Source: an uncultured Lachnospiraceae bacterium
GTDB lineage: Bacteria; Bacillota; Clostridia; Lachnospirales; Lachnospiraceae
DNA length: 64,000 nt
NCBI GenBank assembly: GCA_910578085.1
Contig: CAJTPM010000016.1
Span: 31,377-95,376 of the forward strand
Direction of reading: 5' to 3'
In this document: piece after piece, positions 17,026-25,127 of the stretch
How the letters are laid out: every line of letters starts with the position of its first letter
Numbering within the stretch: position 1 is the stretch's first letter
The notes under the pieces: generated by a model
What the model saw: only the letters and a program-made list of their open reading frames with translations
Database searches by the model: none
Told to the model about the DNA's origin: nothing
Translations under genes and position numbers: made by a program

Positions 17026-17928
17026 ATGGATAAATTTCTTGTAGTGACAAACAGACAGAAGGATCCGGCATTCGTCTGTACGAATCGGATCAGGGGATAT
17101 CTGGAGAGACATGGAAAGCTGTGCATAGTTGAGGCGGGGGATGTAAACGAACTGAAAATACCGGAGGGCACGGAATGTGTCATTGTGCTGGGCGGAGATG
17201 GGACATTGCTTCGGGCGGCACGATGCGCGGCAGATGCGAGGGTTCCGCTGATCGGTGTAAATCTGGGGACGCTTGGTTACCTGGCGGAGATGGACAGTGA
17301 TGATCCGGAAGGGGCGTTGGCACAGCTGATCCGGAACGATTTCACAAGGGAAAAACGTATGATGCTCTCCGGCAGGATCATACGGACAGCGGGATCTGGA
17401 AAAGCGGAAATGGACAGCTTAAAGATGCTGTGTGGGAAAGGAGAGCGGACAAAAGAGGCAGAAGTTGGACAAAGTGACTGTGCCCTGAATGATATTGCGA
17501 TTACAAGAAAAGGTTCCCTGCAGATCATAGTCTTCCATATTTTTGTGAACGGACAGCTGTTATATACCTGTCATGCAGATGGCATTTTAGTGGCAACGCC
17601 TACCGGCTCCACCGGTTACAATCTGTCGGCGGGAGGTCCTATTGTAGAACCTCACGCAGAACTGATTTTGCTTACGCCGATCTGTCCCCATTCCATGAAT
17701 TCCCGCACTATCGTCCTCTCGGCGGAGGATGAAGTGGTGATAGAGATTGGGGAAAATAAAAAGAAAGCAGATCAGGAGATGGAGGCCTGCTTTGACGGCA
17801 GCGTGAAAATGACTATGCGCACCGGTGATAAAATGGAGATCAGGAGAGCGGAAAAAGTCACGGAAATGCTGAAACTTCGGCAGGATAGTTTTGTAGAAGT
17901 ACTGCATAGAAAAATGGATGCGGAATAG
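17026..17928 (+). CDS. nadK: NAD kinase
   Basis: NAD kinase phosphorylates NAD to NADP. The 300-residue product carries the GGDGT motif (VLGGDGTLLRAAR, near residue 50), the NE/D-rich segment DCALNDIAITRK and the second conserved glycine-rich motif TPTGSTGYNLSAGGPI near residue 193. The stretch between residues 115 and 145 is longer than usual. The 3' end overlaps the upstream open part of argR, and argR itself starts 22 bases after the stop. Confidence 0.95.
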   Translation: MDKFLVVTNRQKDPAFVCTNRIRGYLERHGKLCIVEAGDVNELKIPEGTECVIVLGGDGTLLRAARCAADARVPLIGVNLGTLGYLAEMDSDDPEGALAQLIRNDFTREKRMMLSGRIIRTAGSGKAEMDSLKMLCGKGERTKEAEVGQSDCALNDIAITRKGSLQIIVFHIFVNGQLLYTCHADGILVATPTGSTGYNLSAGGPIVEPHAELILLTPICPHSMNSRTIVLSAEDEVVIEIGENKKKADQEMEACFDGSVKMTMRTGDKMEIRRAEKVTEMLKLRQDSFVEVLHRKMDAE

Positions 17929-17950
17929 AAGAAGTAAGAGGTATTATGAA

Positions 17951-18400
17951 ATGAAAAAGAACCGTCATGCGAAAATTGTGGAACTGATTGAGAATTATGA
18001 TGTGGAGACGCAGGAAGAACTGGCGGAAAAATTGAGGCAGGAAGGGTATGATGTAACCCAGGCGACAGTTTCCAGGGATATCCGGGAATTGAGACTTTCC
18101 AAAGTGTCCCTGGGCGGCGGCAGGCAGAAATATGTGTTGTTAAAAGGGCAGCATGGAGATATGGGGGACAAGTATGTCAGGGTACTGAAGGAAGGGATGA
18201 GCAGCATGGGGATGGCTCAGAGCCTTCTGGTAGTAAAGACCGTTCCGGGAATGGCAATGGCTGTGGCGGCGGCACTGGACGCGATGCATATGAAGGAGAT
18301 CGTGGGAACCATCGCCGGGGATGATACGATCATGCTGGCGGTGCGTTCCGTGGAGGAGGCGAAGATTGTGCAGGAAAAGATCGATGATGTGTTAAGATAA
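17951..18400 (+). CDS. argR: Arginine repressor ArgR/AhrC
   Basis: ArgR is a hexameric arginine-dependent regulator of arginine synthesis and catabolism. The 149-residue product has the N-terminal winged helix (NRHAKIVELIENYDVETQEELAEKLRQEGYDVTQATVSRDIRELRL) and the C-terminal oligomerisation/arginine-binding domain with GTIAGDDTIMLAVRS. The ATG at 17951 has AGAGGT at 8-base spacing and gives the normal family start; the frame is open 11 codons further up. It sits between nadK and recN as ahrC sits before recN in Bacillus. No arginine biosynthesis gene is nearby. Confidence 0.96.
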   Translation: MKKNRHAKIVELIENYDVETQEELAEKLRQEGYDVTQATVSRDIRELRLSKVSLGGGRQKYVLLKGQHGDMGDKYVRVLKEGMSSMGMAQSLLVVKTVPGMAMAVAAALDAMHMKEIVGTIAGDDTIMLAVRSVEEAKIVQEKIDDVLR

Positions 18401-18443
18401 TAAAACTTTTGTCCGGGGAGAATGATCACATAAGGAGAAAAGT

Positions 18444-20126
18444 ATGTTAATTAGCTTGCATGTAAAAAATCTGGTACTCATTGATGAGGAAGAATTGGAA
18501 TTTGGAGAGGGGCTCAATATTCTTTCCGGGGAAACAGGCGCCGGGAAGTCTGTTCTGATCGGTTCTGTAAACCTTGCGCTGGGGGAGCGCGCCGGTAAGG
18601 AAGTGATCCGAAACGGGGCGGAGTACGCCATGATCGAGCTCCTGTTTGAGGAAACTTCGGATGCGGTAAAAAAACTGATGGAGGAACTGGAACTGCCCTG
18701 GGAGGACGGCTCCATTCTGATTTCCAGGAAAATACAGCCCACCAGAAGCATTTTCCGCATCAATGGGGAGACCGTGGCAACTAAACAGGTGAAGCAGCTT
18801 TCGGAGCTTTTGCTGGATATCCATGGTCAGCATGAGCATCAGTCTCTGCTGCATAAAAAGAAACATCAGGAAATACTGGATGAGTATGCCGGTGCGAGGC
18901 TTGAAAAACTGCTTCCGGCTTTGGCGGATACCTGGCGGGAACTTTCCGGTTTGAAAAAGGAGCTGGAAGCGGCAAAACTGGACGAAGATCAAAGACGCAG
19001 AGAACTCTCTCTTGCAGAGTTTGAGGTGCAGGAGATCGAGGAGGCCCACATAACGGATGGGGAAGATGAGGCGCTGGAAAAAGTTTATCGGAAAATGACA
19101 AACAGCCGCCGGATCATGGAAAGTATTTCTGCGAGCTGCTGCCTTACGGGCGTGGAGAGCGACGGGGGCGCCGCAGATCTGATCGGACATGCGCTCAGAG
19201 AATTGACATCCGTGTCAGGTCTTGACAGGGAGCTTTCTGTTATTGTGTCCGAACTGGAACAGATCGATCAGCTGCTGCATGATTTTAACAGAGATCTGGC
19301 AGACTATCAGGAAGAGCTTGCGTTTTCGGAAGCCGATTTTGCGGAGACGGAAGGAAGGCTTAACACATTAAATCATCTGAAGAGCAAATATGGGAAAACA
19401 CTGAGCGAAGTGTTGGACTACCAGGAAAAGAGAGAGAAGGAGAGACAGAAGCTGTCGGATTTTGACGCCTATAAGGAAGGCGTGAAAAAAAGACTGGCAG
19501 AGGCGGAGAACAGGTTTGACAGACTCTGCGGGAAAGCTTCCGAGGTACGCAGGCGGGCGGCTAAGGCTTTGGAAAAGGAACTGGAACAGGCGTTATCTGA
19601 TCTGAATTTTATGCATGTGGAATTCAGCGTGTCCGTGGAAAGCGGACAAAAGCATCAGGGACCGACCGGGTATGATGATGTGGAATTTATGATTTCCACA
19701 AATGTGGGAGAGAAGAAAAGACCGCTTTCCATGGTGGCCAGCGGCGGAGAACTGTCCCGGATCATGTTAGGGCTTAAAACGGTGCTGGCCGATAAGGATG
19801 CGGTGGAGACACTGATCTTTGATGAGATCGACGCCGGCATCAGCGGAAAGACAGCGTGGAAAGTTTCTGAAAAGCTGGGGATGCTGGGGAAAAAGAGGCA
19901 GGTCATCTGCATTACCCATTTGCCTCAGATCGCAGCCCAGGCGGATACCCATTTTTACATTGAAAAAAATGTGGAGGACGGCATCACAAAAACCTCTATC
20001 GTACCGCTCACGGAAGAAAGAAGGATATCGGAGATCGCCAGAATGCTGGGCGGAGAGGAGATTTCGGAGGCGGCGCTGCAGAATGCGGAGGAGTTAATTA
20101 AGATGGCCGGGAAAGCAATTTTGTGA
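18444..20126 (+). CDS. recN: DNA repair protein RecN
   Basis: RecN is an SMC-like ATPase acting early in double-strand break repair. The 560-residue product has a Walker A GETGAGKSVLIGS near residue 31, a DIHGQHEHQSL segment typical of RecN around residue 130, two coiled-coil arms, the signature SGGELSRIMLGLK near 435 and Walker B LIFDEIDAGISGKTA. AAGGAG precedes the ATG at 7 bases. In Bacillus and many Clostridia spoIVB is the next gene; here a terminator and an unrelated PTS-sulfatase operon separate them. Confidence 0.97.
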   Translation: MLISLHVKNLVLIDEEELEFGEGLNILSGETGAGKSVLIGSVNLALGERAGKEVIRNGAEYAMIELLFEETSDAVKKLMEELELPWEDGSILISRKIQPTRSIFRINGETVATKQVKQLSELLLDIHGQHEHQSLLHKKKHQEILDEYAGARLEKLLPALADTWRELSGLKKELEAAKLDEDQRRRELSLAEFEVQEIEEAHITDGEDEALEKVYRKMTNSRRIMESISASCCLTGVESDGGAADLIGHALRELTSVSGLDRELSVIVSELEQIDQLLHDFNRDLADYQEELAFSEADFAETEGRLNTLNHLKSKYGKTLSEVLDYQEKREKERQKLSDFDAYKEGVKKRLAEAENRFDRLCGKASEVRRRAAKALEKELEQALSDLNFMHVEFSVSVESGQKHQGPTGYDDVEFMISTNVGEKKRPLSMVASGGELSRIMLGLKTVLADKDAVETLIFDEIDAGISGKTAWKVSEKLGMLGKKRQVICITHLPQIAAQADTHFYIEKNVEDGITKTSIVPLTEERRISEIARMLGGEEISEAALQNAEELIKMAGKAIL

Positions 20127-20142
20127 GAAAGGTAGTGGTGAG

Positions 20143-20171
20143 CAGTCTGCTGGATACAGCAGGCTGTTTTT
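20143..20171 (+). terminator. Terminator after recN
   Basis: A 10-bp stem, arm CAGTCTGCTG (20143-20152), loop GATA and partner CAGCAGGCTG (20157-20166) with one G-U pair, followed by TTTTT. It closes the asp23-to-recN cluster. Confidence 0.85.
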
Positions 20172-20271
20172 GTATGCGCAAGGACGCCTGAACGGCCGGC
20201 CGGAGAAAAGTCTGGATGGGCGGCCGATCAAAGTGTGGAAAAGTCACTGCGCCGGGAGTTCTGAAGAATAA

Positions 20272-20320
20272 TTGGACAGAATGGAATAATATATGATAAA
20301 ATTAGTCATATGAATGAATT
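20272..20320 (+). promoter_or_regulatory. Promoter and putative operator of the DeoR-family gene
   Basis: -35 TTGGAC (20272-20277), 17-base spacer, -10 GATAAA (20295-20300). Immediately downstream are ATTAGTCAT (20301-20309) and ATGAATGAAT (20310-20319). Both motifs recur as reverse complements at the PTS operon promoter (ATGACTAAT at 21207-21215, ATTCATTCAT at 21225-21234). This supports a shared operator, with the regulator controlling itself and the operon. Confidence 0.55.
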
Positions 20321-20379
20321 ATTGAATTAAAATTTGAAAATTTGATCAGAAAAATGGGATGGAAGGGAGGAAGTATGTA

Positions 20380-21138
20380 ATGAATGAATTGAGAAAAGAA
20401 AAAATCATGGAATTACTGGCGGAAAATGAGACGGTGGAAAAGGCATATCTGGAGAAAGAACTGGGTATTTCGCCCTCGACGGTGCAGAGAGATCTGATTG
20501 AGATGGAGCGGGAAGGTCTTCTTGTGCGGACCTGGGGCGGTGCAAAGAGAGTGTCTAATGTTTCCATCTATAAAAGAAGCCTTTTGCAGGAGAAGATTGC
20601 CAATCCGCTGAAAGTGATCGGGGAGATTGCCGCTTCAAAAGTAAAAGATGGAGAACTGATCTTCATGGGAGCGGGAAAAACGACACTTGCGATGGCAGAG
20701 TATCTGACGGCGGAAGATATCACGGTAATCACCAATGGGATTCCGCAGTTGGAGGCCCTTGCAAAGAGAAATATCAATGTGTTTCTGTTATGCGGATATT
20801 TTAAGGAATTTTCCCGCTCTGTGGTGGGATACCAGACGGTGAAAATGTTGGAGACCTATCATTTTGACAAGGCTTTTACCGGAGTGCGGGGGATCGATAA
20901 AAATTATCAGCTGCTTTCAAGAGACGGGTATGAACACAATATTAAAAAGATCTGTATACAGAATGCACAGGAAGCATATGTGCTGGCAGATCACAGTAAG
21001 TATAACCGCACGGCAATGTTTGTCACGGAGGAGGAACAGACGAGCCGTCTGAACTATATAACGGATTTTCCCTGGGAAGGAAACTGTGATTTTTTACAGG
21101 AAATGCGCGGCTATGTCTGGTACAAAGGACAAAAATAG
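20380..21138 (+). CDS. DeoR family transcriptional regulator of the PTS-sulfatase operon
   Basis: A 252-residue DeoR-type sugar regulator. The N-terminal helix-turn-helix is visible in VEKAYLEKELGISPSTVQRDLIEMEREGLLVRTWGGA, which includes the family signature leading to the wing. The C-terminal DeoRC sensor domain has FMGAGKTTLAMAEYL and DKAFTGVRGIDKNYQLLSRDGYE and normally binds a phosphorylated sugar. The ATG at 20380 has GGGAGG at 9 bases. It precedes the PTS operon on the same strand with its own promoter; shared inverted motifs at both promoters suggest it is the operon's repressor. The effector is unknown; a phosphorylated (sulfo-)sugar is an inference. Confidence 0.88.
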   Translation: MNELRKEKIMELLAENETVEKAYLEKELGISPSTVQRDLIEMEREGLLVRTWGGAKRVSNVSIYKRSLLQEKIANPLKVIGEIAASKVKDGELIFMGAGKTTLAMAEYLTAEDITVITNGIPQLEALAKRNINVFLLCGYFKEFSRSVVGYQTVKMLETYHFDKAFTGVRGIDKNYQLLSRDGYEHNIKKICIQNAQEAYVLADHSKYNRTAMFVTEEEQTSRLNYITDFPWEGNCDFLQEMRGYVWYKGQK

Positions 21139-21155
21139 TCATAATTAGTCATAAT
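21136..21155 (+). repeat. Two direct copies of TAGTCATAAT
   Basis: TAGTCATAAT occurs twice head to tail (21136-21145 and 21146-21155), starting at the stop of the DeoR gene. It contains the TAGTCAT core also found at 20303-20309 and, reversed, at 21207-21213, so it may be an upstream regulator-binding site. Confidence 0.5.
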
Positions 21156-21197
21156 TATATAAAAGTTGCTGAAATGATTCAAAATATGCGATAAGTA

Positions 21198-21234
21198 TTG
21201 ACTGAATGACTAATATAAAGTAAAATTCATTCAT
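21198..21234 (+). promoter_or_regulatory. Promoter of the PTS-sulfatase operon with embedded operator motifs
   Basis: -35 TTGACT (21198-21203), 17-base spacer, -10 TAAAAT (21221-21226). The spacer contains ATGACTAAT (21207-21215), and ATTCATTCAT (21225-21234) overlaps the -10 box. A protein bound there would block RNA polymerase, consistent with repression by the DeoR protein. The leader to the first start codon is about 80 bases. Confidence 0.6.
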
Positions 21235-21313
21235 AAACACACATTCAATCAGACAAAGAGGAGGCGGGGAAAGGTCGGAAAGTGTAACAAATCAAAACAG
21301 GAGGATTTTAAGG

Positions 21314-22618
21314 ATGAAAGTGATATTTGATTTTTTATTGAATGATTTTTTGACAAAACCAGTCATTTTGATCGGACTGTTGATCTGTATCGGTTATATT
21401 TTGAAGAGAGAGAAAGCGACCAAAGTGATTACCGGAACGATCAGCGCCATGGTCGGGATCCAGATGGTCATTTTTGGAGGCAATCAGTTCAGCAATACCT
21501 TTAAGCCGATCGTGACGGCGGTCAGTGCGGCAACAGGCATTCAGGGGTACATCATGGATTCCTATGCCATGAAAGCGACAAGCCAGGAGGCTCTGGGCGA
21601 TCGCTTTGGCCTGATGGGATATGCTTTTCTGATTGCCTTCGCTGTCAATATTCTGTTGGTATTTTTCGGAAAGTATACAAAGGCGAAGGGTGTATTCTTA
21701 ACAGGAAATGCGGGTACTGCCCACGCACAGTCCGTGTTGTGGTTAGTTCTTGCCAATTTGCTTGTGGGTAACGCGGCGGCAGTAGTTATCACGGGCGTTT
21801 TGGTCGGCATTTACTGGGCGTATTCCACGACGCTTGCGGCGGGTATCTGTGATGAGGTGACGGGCGGCGCCGGTTTTACGATCGGACACAATCAGCAGGT
21901 GGGCTTATGGTTTTTCGGAAAGATAGCGCATTTCTTCGGCAAGAAGGAACAGGATGCGGAAAACCTGAAACTGCCGGGATGGCTTTCCATTTTTAATAAC
22001 AATGTGGTAGCAACCTGTATTATCATGTGGGTATTTGTGGGCTGCTTTATGATCCCTTTAGGCATCACAGGTATCGAGGAACTGTCGGGGGGAGATAACT
22101 GGATCGTATATCTGATCACACTGGGCATCACTTTTTCGATGGATATGGTGATCCTGCTGACAGGCGTGAGAATGATGTGTGCGGAACTGACGGAATCCTT
22201 TAAAGGAATCCAGGAGAAGATCGTGCCCAACGCTATTCCTGCAATCGATGTGGCGGCGCTTCTTCCGTTTTCTCCGAATGCGGCGACACTGGGCTTTATT
22301 TTCTGTACGGTAGGTACCGTGATCAGTATGGGGATCCTTCTGCTTGTGAAAAGTCCCATTATGGTGCTCCCGGGGTTTGTGCCATTATTCTTCTCCGGCG
22401 GTCCGGTCGGTGTGGTGGCAAACAAAAAGGGCGGTATCAAGGCTGTGATCGTCTGCTGTATTATGCTTGGTATGATCCAGAGTTTCGGCTCCGTCTGGAC
22501 AATGAATCTGATGCAGTATCCGGAAGGTGTGGGCTGGTCAGGCATGTTTGACTTTACTACCGTATGGGCAGTGATCACGCAGATCATGAACTGGATAGGA
22601 AAAGCGTTTATCGCGTAA
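21314..22618 (+). CDS. PTS EIIC, ascorbate/UlaA-type (SgaT family) permease
   Basis: A polytopic membrane permease of 434 residues resembling the EIIC of the ascorbate-GAT superfamily (UlaA/SgaT). It has about ten or eleven hydrophobic segments and family-like stretches such as GGNQFSNTFKPIV, FLTGNAGTAHAQSVLWLV, GAGFTIGHNQQVGLWFF and the conserved AIDVAALLPFSPNAATLGF region. It would translocate and, with EIIB, phosphorylate a small sugar or sugar acid. AGGAGG precedes the start. It heads the operon EIIC-EIIB-sulfatase-EIIA. None of the ascorbate catabolic genes (ulaD, ulaE, ulaF, ulaG) is present, so ascorbate as substrate is doubtful. Confidence 0.85.
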   Translation: MKVIFDFLLNDFLTKPVILIGLLICIGYILKREKATKVITGTISAMVGIQMVIFGGNQFSNTFKPIVTAVSAATGIQGYIMDSYAMKATSQEALGDRFGLMGYAFLIAFAVNILLVFFGKYTKAKGVFLTGNAGTAHAQSVLWLVLANLLVGNAAAVVITGVLVGIYWAYSTTLAAGICDEVTGGAGFTIGHNQQVGLWFFGKIAHFFGKKEQDAENLKLPGWLSIFNNNVVATCIIMWVFVGCFMIPLGITGIEELSGGDNWIVYLITLGITFSMDMVILLTGVRMMCAELTESFKGIQEKIVPNAIPAIDVAALLPFSPNAATLGFIFCTVGTVISMGILLLVKSPIMVLPGFVPLFFSGGPVGVVANKKGGIKAVIVCCIMLGMIQSFGSVWTMNLMQYPEGVGWSGMFDFTTVWAVITQIMNWIGKAFIA

Positions 22619-22640
22619 AATGGAGGAAAAGGAGAGAAAA

Positions 22641-22952
22641 ATGAAAGATCAGGTTAACGTATTGTTTGTGTGCGGCTACGGCCTGGGCAGCAGCGCTGTG
22701 GCGGAAATGCTTGTGAAAAAAGGACTGGTGGCGGAAGGCGTCAATGCGGAGGTAAAACATACTGCCGTAGGAGAACTGAATTCCCTGAAAGACTGGGCGG
22801 ATGTGGTGGCAATTTCCAAAAAGCTGGCGGAAGGTCTGACCTTTGATGAAAACACGCATCTGGTAGAAGTGGTCAATATCATGGACGGTGCAGGCATCGC
22901 AAAACAGATTGCGGGAATCGTAGATGAATATTATCCTGCCGCAAGGAAATAG
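22641..22952 (+). CDS. PTS EIIB component
   Basis: A 103-residue soluble EIIB of the lactose/cellobiose-ascorbate-galactitol fold. The phosphocysteine is in the P-loop VLFVCGYGLGSSAVAEML at the N-terminus. It receives phosphate from the EIIA encoded two genes later and passes it to the sugar carried by EIIC. The ATG at 22641 follows AAAAGGAGAG; an ATG at 22620 lies at the EIIC stop but would add seven residues before the beta strand. The sulfatase starts nine bases after its stop, with the ribosome site overlapping the stop codon. Confidence 0.9.
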   Translation: MKDQVNVLFVCGYGLGSSAVAEMLVKKGLVAEGVNAEVKHTAVGELNSLKDWADVVAISKKLAEGLTFDENTHLVEVVNIMDGAGIAKQIAGIVDEYYPAARK

Positions 22953-22960
22953 GAGGACAT

Positions 22961-24475
22961 ATGAAAGCGATTATTGTATTTTACGATTCCCTGAATCGAA
23001 GATACTTACCGCCTTATCATCCGCAGTGCGATACCATAGCGCCCAACTTTTGCAGACTGGCGGAGAAAAGCGCAATGTTTTGTAACAGCTATGTGGGAAG
23101 TATGCCGTGTATGCCTGCGCGGAGAGAACTGCATACCGGAAGGTACAATTTTCTTCACAGGGAGTGGGGACCGCTTGAGCCCTTTGATGATTCCATGCCG
23201 GAGCTTTTGAAAGAAAGCGGTATTTATACCCATCTGATCAGCGATCATCTGCACTATTGGGAGGACGGCGGCGCCGATTACCATAACAGATATTCATCCT
23301 GGGAATGTGTCCGCGGGCAGGAGGGCGATCACTGGAAAGGAGAGGTAGAAAGACCGGAAATACCGCCTGTTGTCATGGTTCCCCAGAAACAGACCGGAGT
23401 CGGCGAGTCGGGACTCTGGCGCTATGACTGGATCAACAGGAAATATATTGCGGAAAAGAAAGATTTTCCGCAGACGAAATGCTTTGATCTGGGCTGTGAA
23501 TTTATTGAAAAAAATAAGGACGCTGACAATTGGCTGCTTCATCTGGAAACTTTTGATCCCCATGAACCGTTTTATGTTCCGCAGGAATATCTGGACAGAT
23601 ATCCGGAAGAATATGACGGAGAGCATTTTGACTGGCCGAGAGGACCGCTGGAACAGAGTGAAAAAGAAGTGGCGCACTGTCGAAGACAGTATAAAGCTCT
23701 TGTTTCCATGTGCGACGACAGTCTGGGGCGCATTTTGGATCTGATGGACCGGTACGACATGTGGGAAGACACTATGCTGATTGTGGGAACGGACCATGGC
23801 TTTATGCTCGGAGAGCATGAATACTGGGGGAAAAATCAGATGCCCTATTACAATGAAAACGCCAATACACCGCTGTTTATCTGGGATCCCAGAAGCAAGG
23901 TTGCAGGGGAAAAGAGAAATTCCCTGGTGCAGATGATCGACTGGGCACCTACGCTTCTTGGCTACTTCGGTCTGGAAATTCCGAAGGATATGCAGGGGAA
24001 GGATCTGGAAGAGACGATAAAAAATGACAAACCGGTACGGCGCTACGGCCTCTATGGCGTATTCAGCGGTCATGTGAATATTACGGACGGAAAGGTGACT
24101 TATATGCGGGCGCCGCTTCCGGAAAAGACGGATGAAATTTATAATTATACGTTGATGCCGTTACATATGAACAAGCGTTTTACAGTAAAGGAGATGCAGA
24201 CGGCAGTTCTGGCAGAGCCCTTTTCTTTCACAAAAAACTGCAGGGTGCTTAAAATCAAAGGGAAAGACAAGTATAAGGTGGGGCGCTTTGGGACAAGACT
24301 GTATGATGTGGAAAAGGATCCCGGGCAGTTAAATCCCCTTGTGGATAAGGAGCTGGAAGAACGCATGACTCAGGCGCTTATTCAGGAGATGGAAAAAAGC
24401 GATGCGCCGTCCGAGCAGTATGAGCGCCTGGGTTTACGGAATAATTCCTGTGCGGCGGTAAAGGAAAATGTATAA
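22961..24475 (+). CDS. Cytoplasmic sulfatase (alkaline phosphatase superfamily, Cys-type)
   Basis: A 504-residue sulfatase-like hydrolase. The maturation motif C-x-P-x-R is Cys50-M-P-A-R54, followed by ELHTGR; Cys50 would be turned into formylglycine. Metal- and substrate-binding elements are Asp9 (VFYDS) and TDHGFMLGEHEYWGK (Asp278, His279, Lys291). There is no signal peptide or lipobox: the protein begins MKAIIVFYDS with the first core beta strand. It therefore should act in the cytoplasm, on a substrate delivered by the PTS. No anaerobic sulfatase-maturating enzyme is in the window. Phosphonate monoester hydrolases share the same motif and are the main alternative. It is tightly packed between EIIB and EIIA. 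Confidence 0.87.
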   Translation: MKAIIVFYDSLNRRYLPPYHPQCDTIAPNFCRLAEKSAMFCNSYVGSMPCMPARRELHTGRYNFLHREWGPLEPFDDSMPELLKESGIYTHLISDHLHYWEDGGADYHNRYSSWECVRGQEGDHWKGEVERPEIPPVVMVPQKQTGVGESGLWRYDWINRKYIAEKKDFPQTKCFDLGCEFIEKNKDADNWLLHLETFDPHEPFYVPQEYLDRYPEEYDGEHFDWPRGPLEQSEKEVAHCRRQYKALVSMCDDSLGRILDLMDRYDMWEDTMLIVGTDHGFMLGEHEYWGKNQMPYYNENANTPLFIWDPRSKVAGEKRNSLVQMIDWAPTLLGYFGLEIPKDMQGKDLEETIKNDKPVRRYGLYGVFSGHVNITDGKVTYMRAPLPEKTDEIYNYTLMPLHMNKRFTVKEMQTAVLAEPFSFTKNCRVLKIKGKDKYKVGRFGTRLYDVEKDPGQLNPLVDKELEERMTQALIQEMEKSDAPSEQYERLGLRNNSCAAVKENV

Positions 24476-24520
24476 ATGATATATATCAATATATTATGTG
24501 CAAAAGAAATGAGGATCAGT

Positions 24521-24958
24521 ATGGTCATAGAAGAGAGAAATATAAAACTGCAGGCCCATGCGGAAAACTGGGAGGAGGCGCTTAAAATATCGGGGAGTCT
24601 TCTGGTAGACAGCGGCTATATTGAAGAAAAATATGTGGAAATGACGATCGACACAGTGAAGGAAATGGGACCCTATATCGTCATTGGCCCGGGGCTTGCG
24701 TTAGCGCATTCCAGACCGGACGCAAGCGTGTTAAAAACCGGGATCAGTCTGATCACACTGGATGAGGCGATCGATTTCGGAAGTGAACTGGGGCCGGTGC
24801 AGGTGGTGATCACGCTGGCGGCAAAGGATTCCAATACGCATATCGACAAACTGCAGGTAATAGCAGGGATTTTGAGCGATGAGGACAATATGGGAAAAGT
24901 ATGTGCGGAGAAGGATGCCGCAGTCGTGGCAAAACTGTTCAACACCTGGCAGGAGTGA
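24521..24958 (+). CDS. PTS EIIA component (mannitol/fructose/ascorbate type)
   Basis: A 145-residue EIIA of the Fru/Mtl/UlaC fold. The phosphorylated histidine lies in GPGLALAHSRPD, the family active-site pattern. It would take phosphate from HPr and hand it to the EIIB two genes upstream. The ATG at 24521 with GAGG at 6 bases gives the standard N-terminus (VIEERNIKLQAHAENWEEAL); an ATG at 24476 has no ribosome site. It ends the operon; it has no PRD-type regulator fused to it. Confidence 0.9.
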   Translation: MVIEERNIKLQAHAENWEEALKISGSLLVDSGYIEEKYVEMTIDTVKEMGPYIVIGPGLALAHSRPDASVLKTGISLITLDEAIDFGSELGPVQVVITLAAKDSNTHIDKLQVIAGILSDEDNMGKVCAEKDAAVVAKLFNTWQE

Positions 24959-25057
24959 TATGCCGCAGGGTATCATATGCCGACAGGCTTTTTGAATTCG
25001 GCATCCGGGAAAGTATACTTAATCTGGTAAAAAATTCCATATAAAACAAAAAATGAG

Positions 25058-25088
25058 TGTAGTGAATTTCGATTCCTGACGCATACTA
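25058..25088 (+). promoter_or_regulatory. Possible forespore (sigma-G/F) promoter of spoIVB
   Basis: The heptamer CATACTA (25082-25088) equals the usual -10 box of sigma-G/sigma-F promoters, and spoIVB is forespore-expressed in Bacillus. The -35 is less clear: TGTAGT (25058-25063) at 18 bases, or TGAATT (25063-25068) at only 13. Transcription would start in or just before a hairpin at 25090, leaving a leader of about 165 bases. Confidence 0.4.
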
Positions 25089-25089
25089 A

Positions 25090-25127
25090 AAAGGACACCG
25101 CGATGAAAATCGTCAGTGTCCTTTTGT
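25090..25127 (+). terminator. Hairpin upstream of spoIVB
   Basis: Arms AAAGGACAC (25090-25098) and GTGTCCTTT (25116-25124) form a 9-bp stem; inside, CGAT and ATCG add a short upper stem around GAAA. TTTTG follows. It may be the terminator of the PTS operon or, if the CATACTA promoter is real, the 5' end of the spoIVB transcript. Confidence 0.6.

Noticed and set aside
22216..24073. Long - strand frames opposite EIIC and the sulfatase
   Set aside because: They mirror the codon pattern of the + strand genes; no start signals or family motifs.
21314..24958. Ascorbate utilisation (ula) operon
   Set aside because: The EII proteins are of the ascorbate type, but ulaD, ulaE, ulaF and ulaG homologues are absent and a sulfatase is present.
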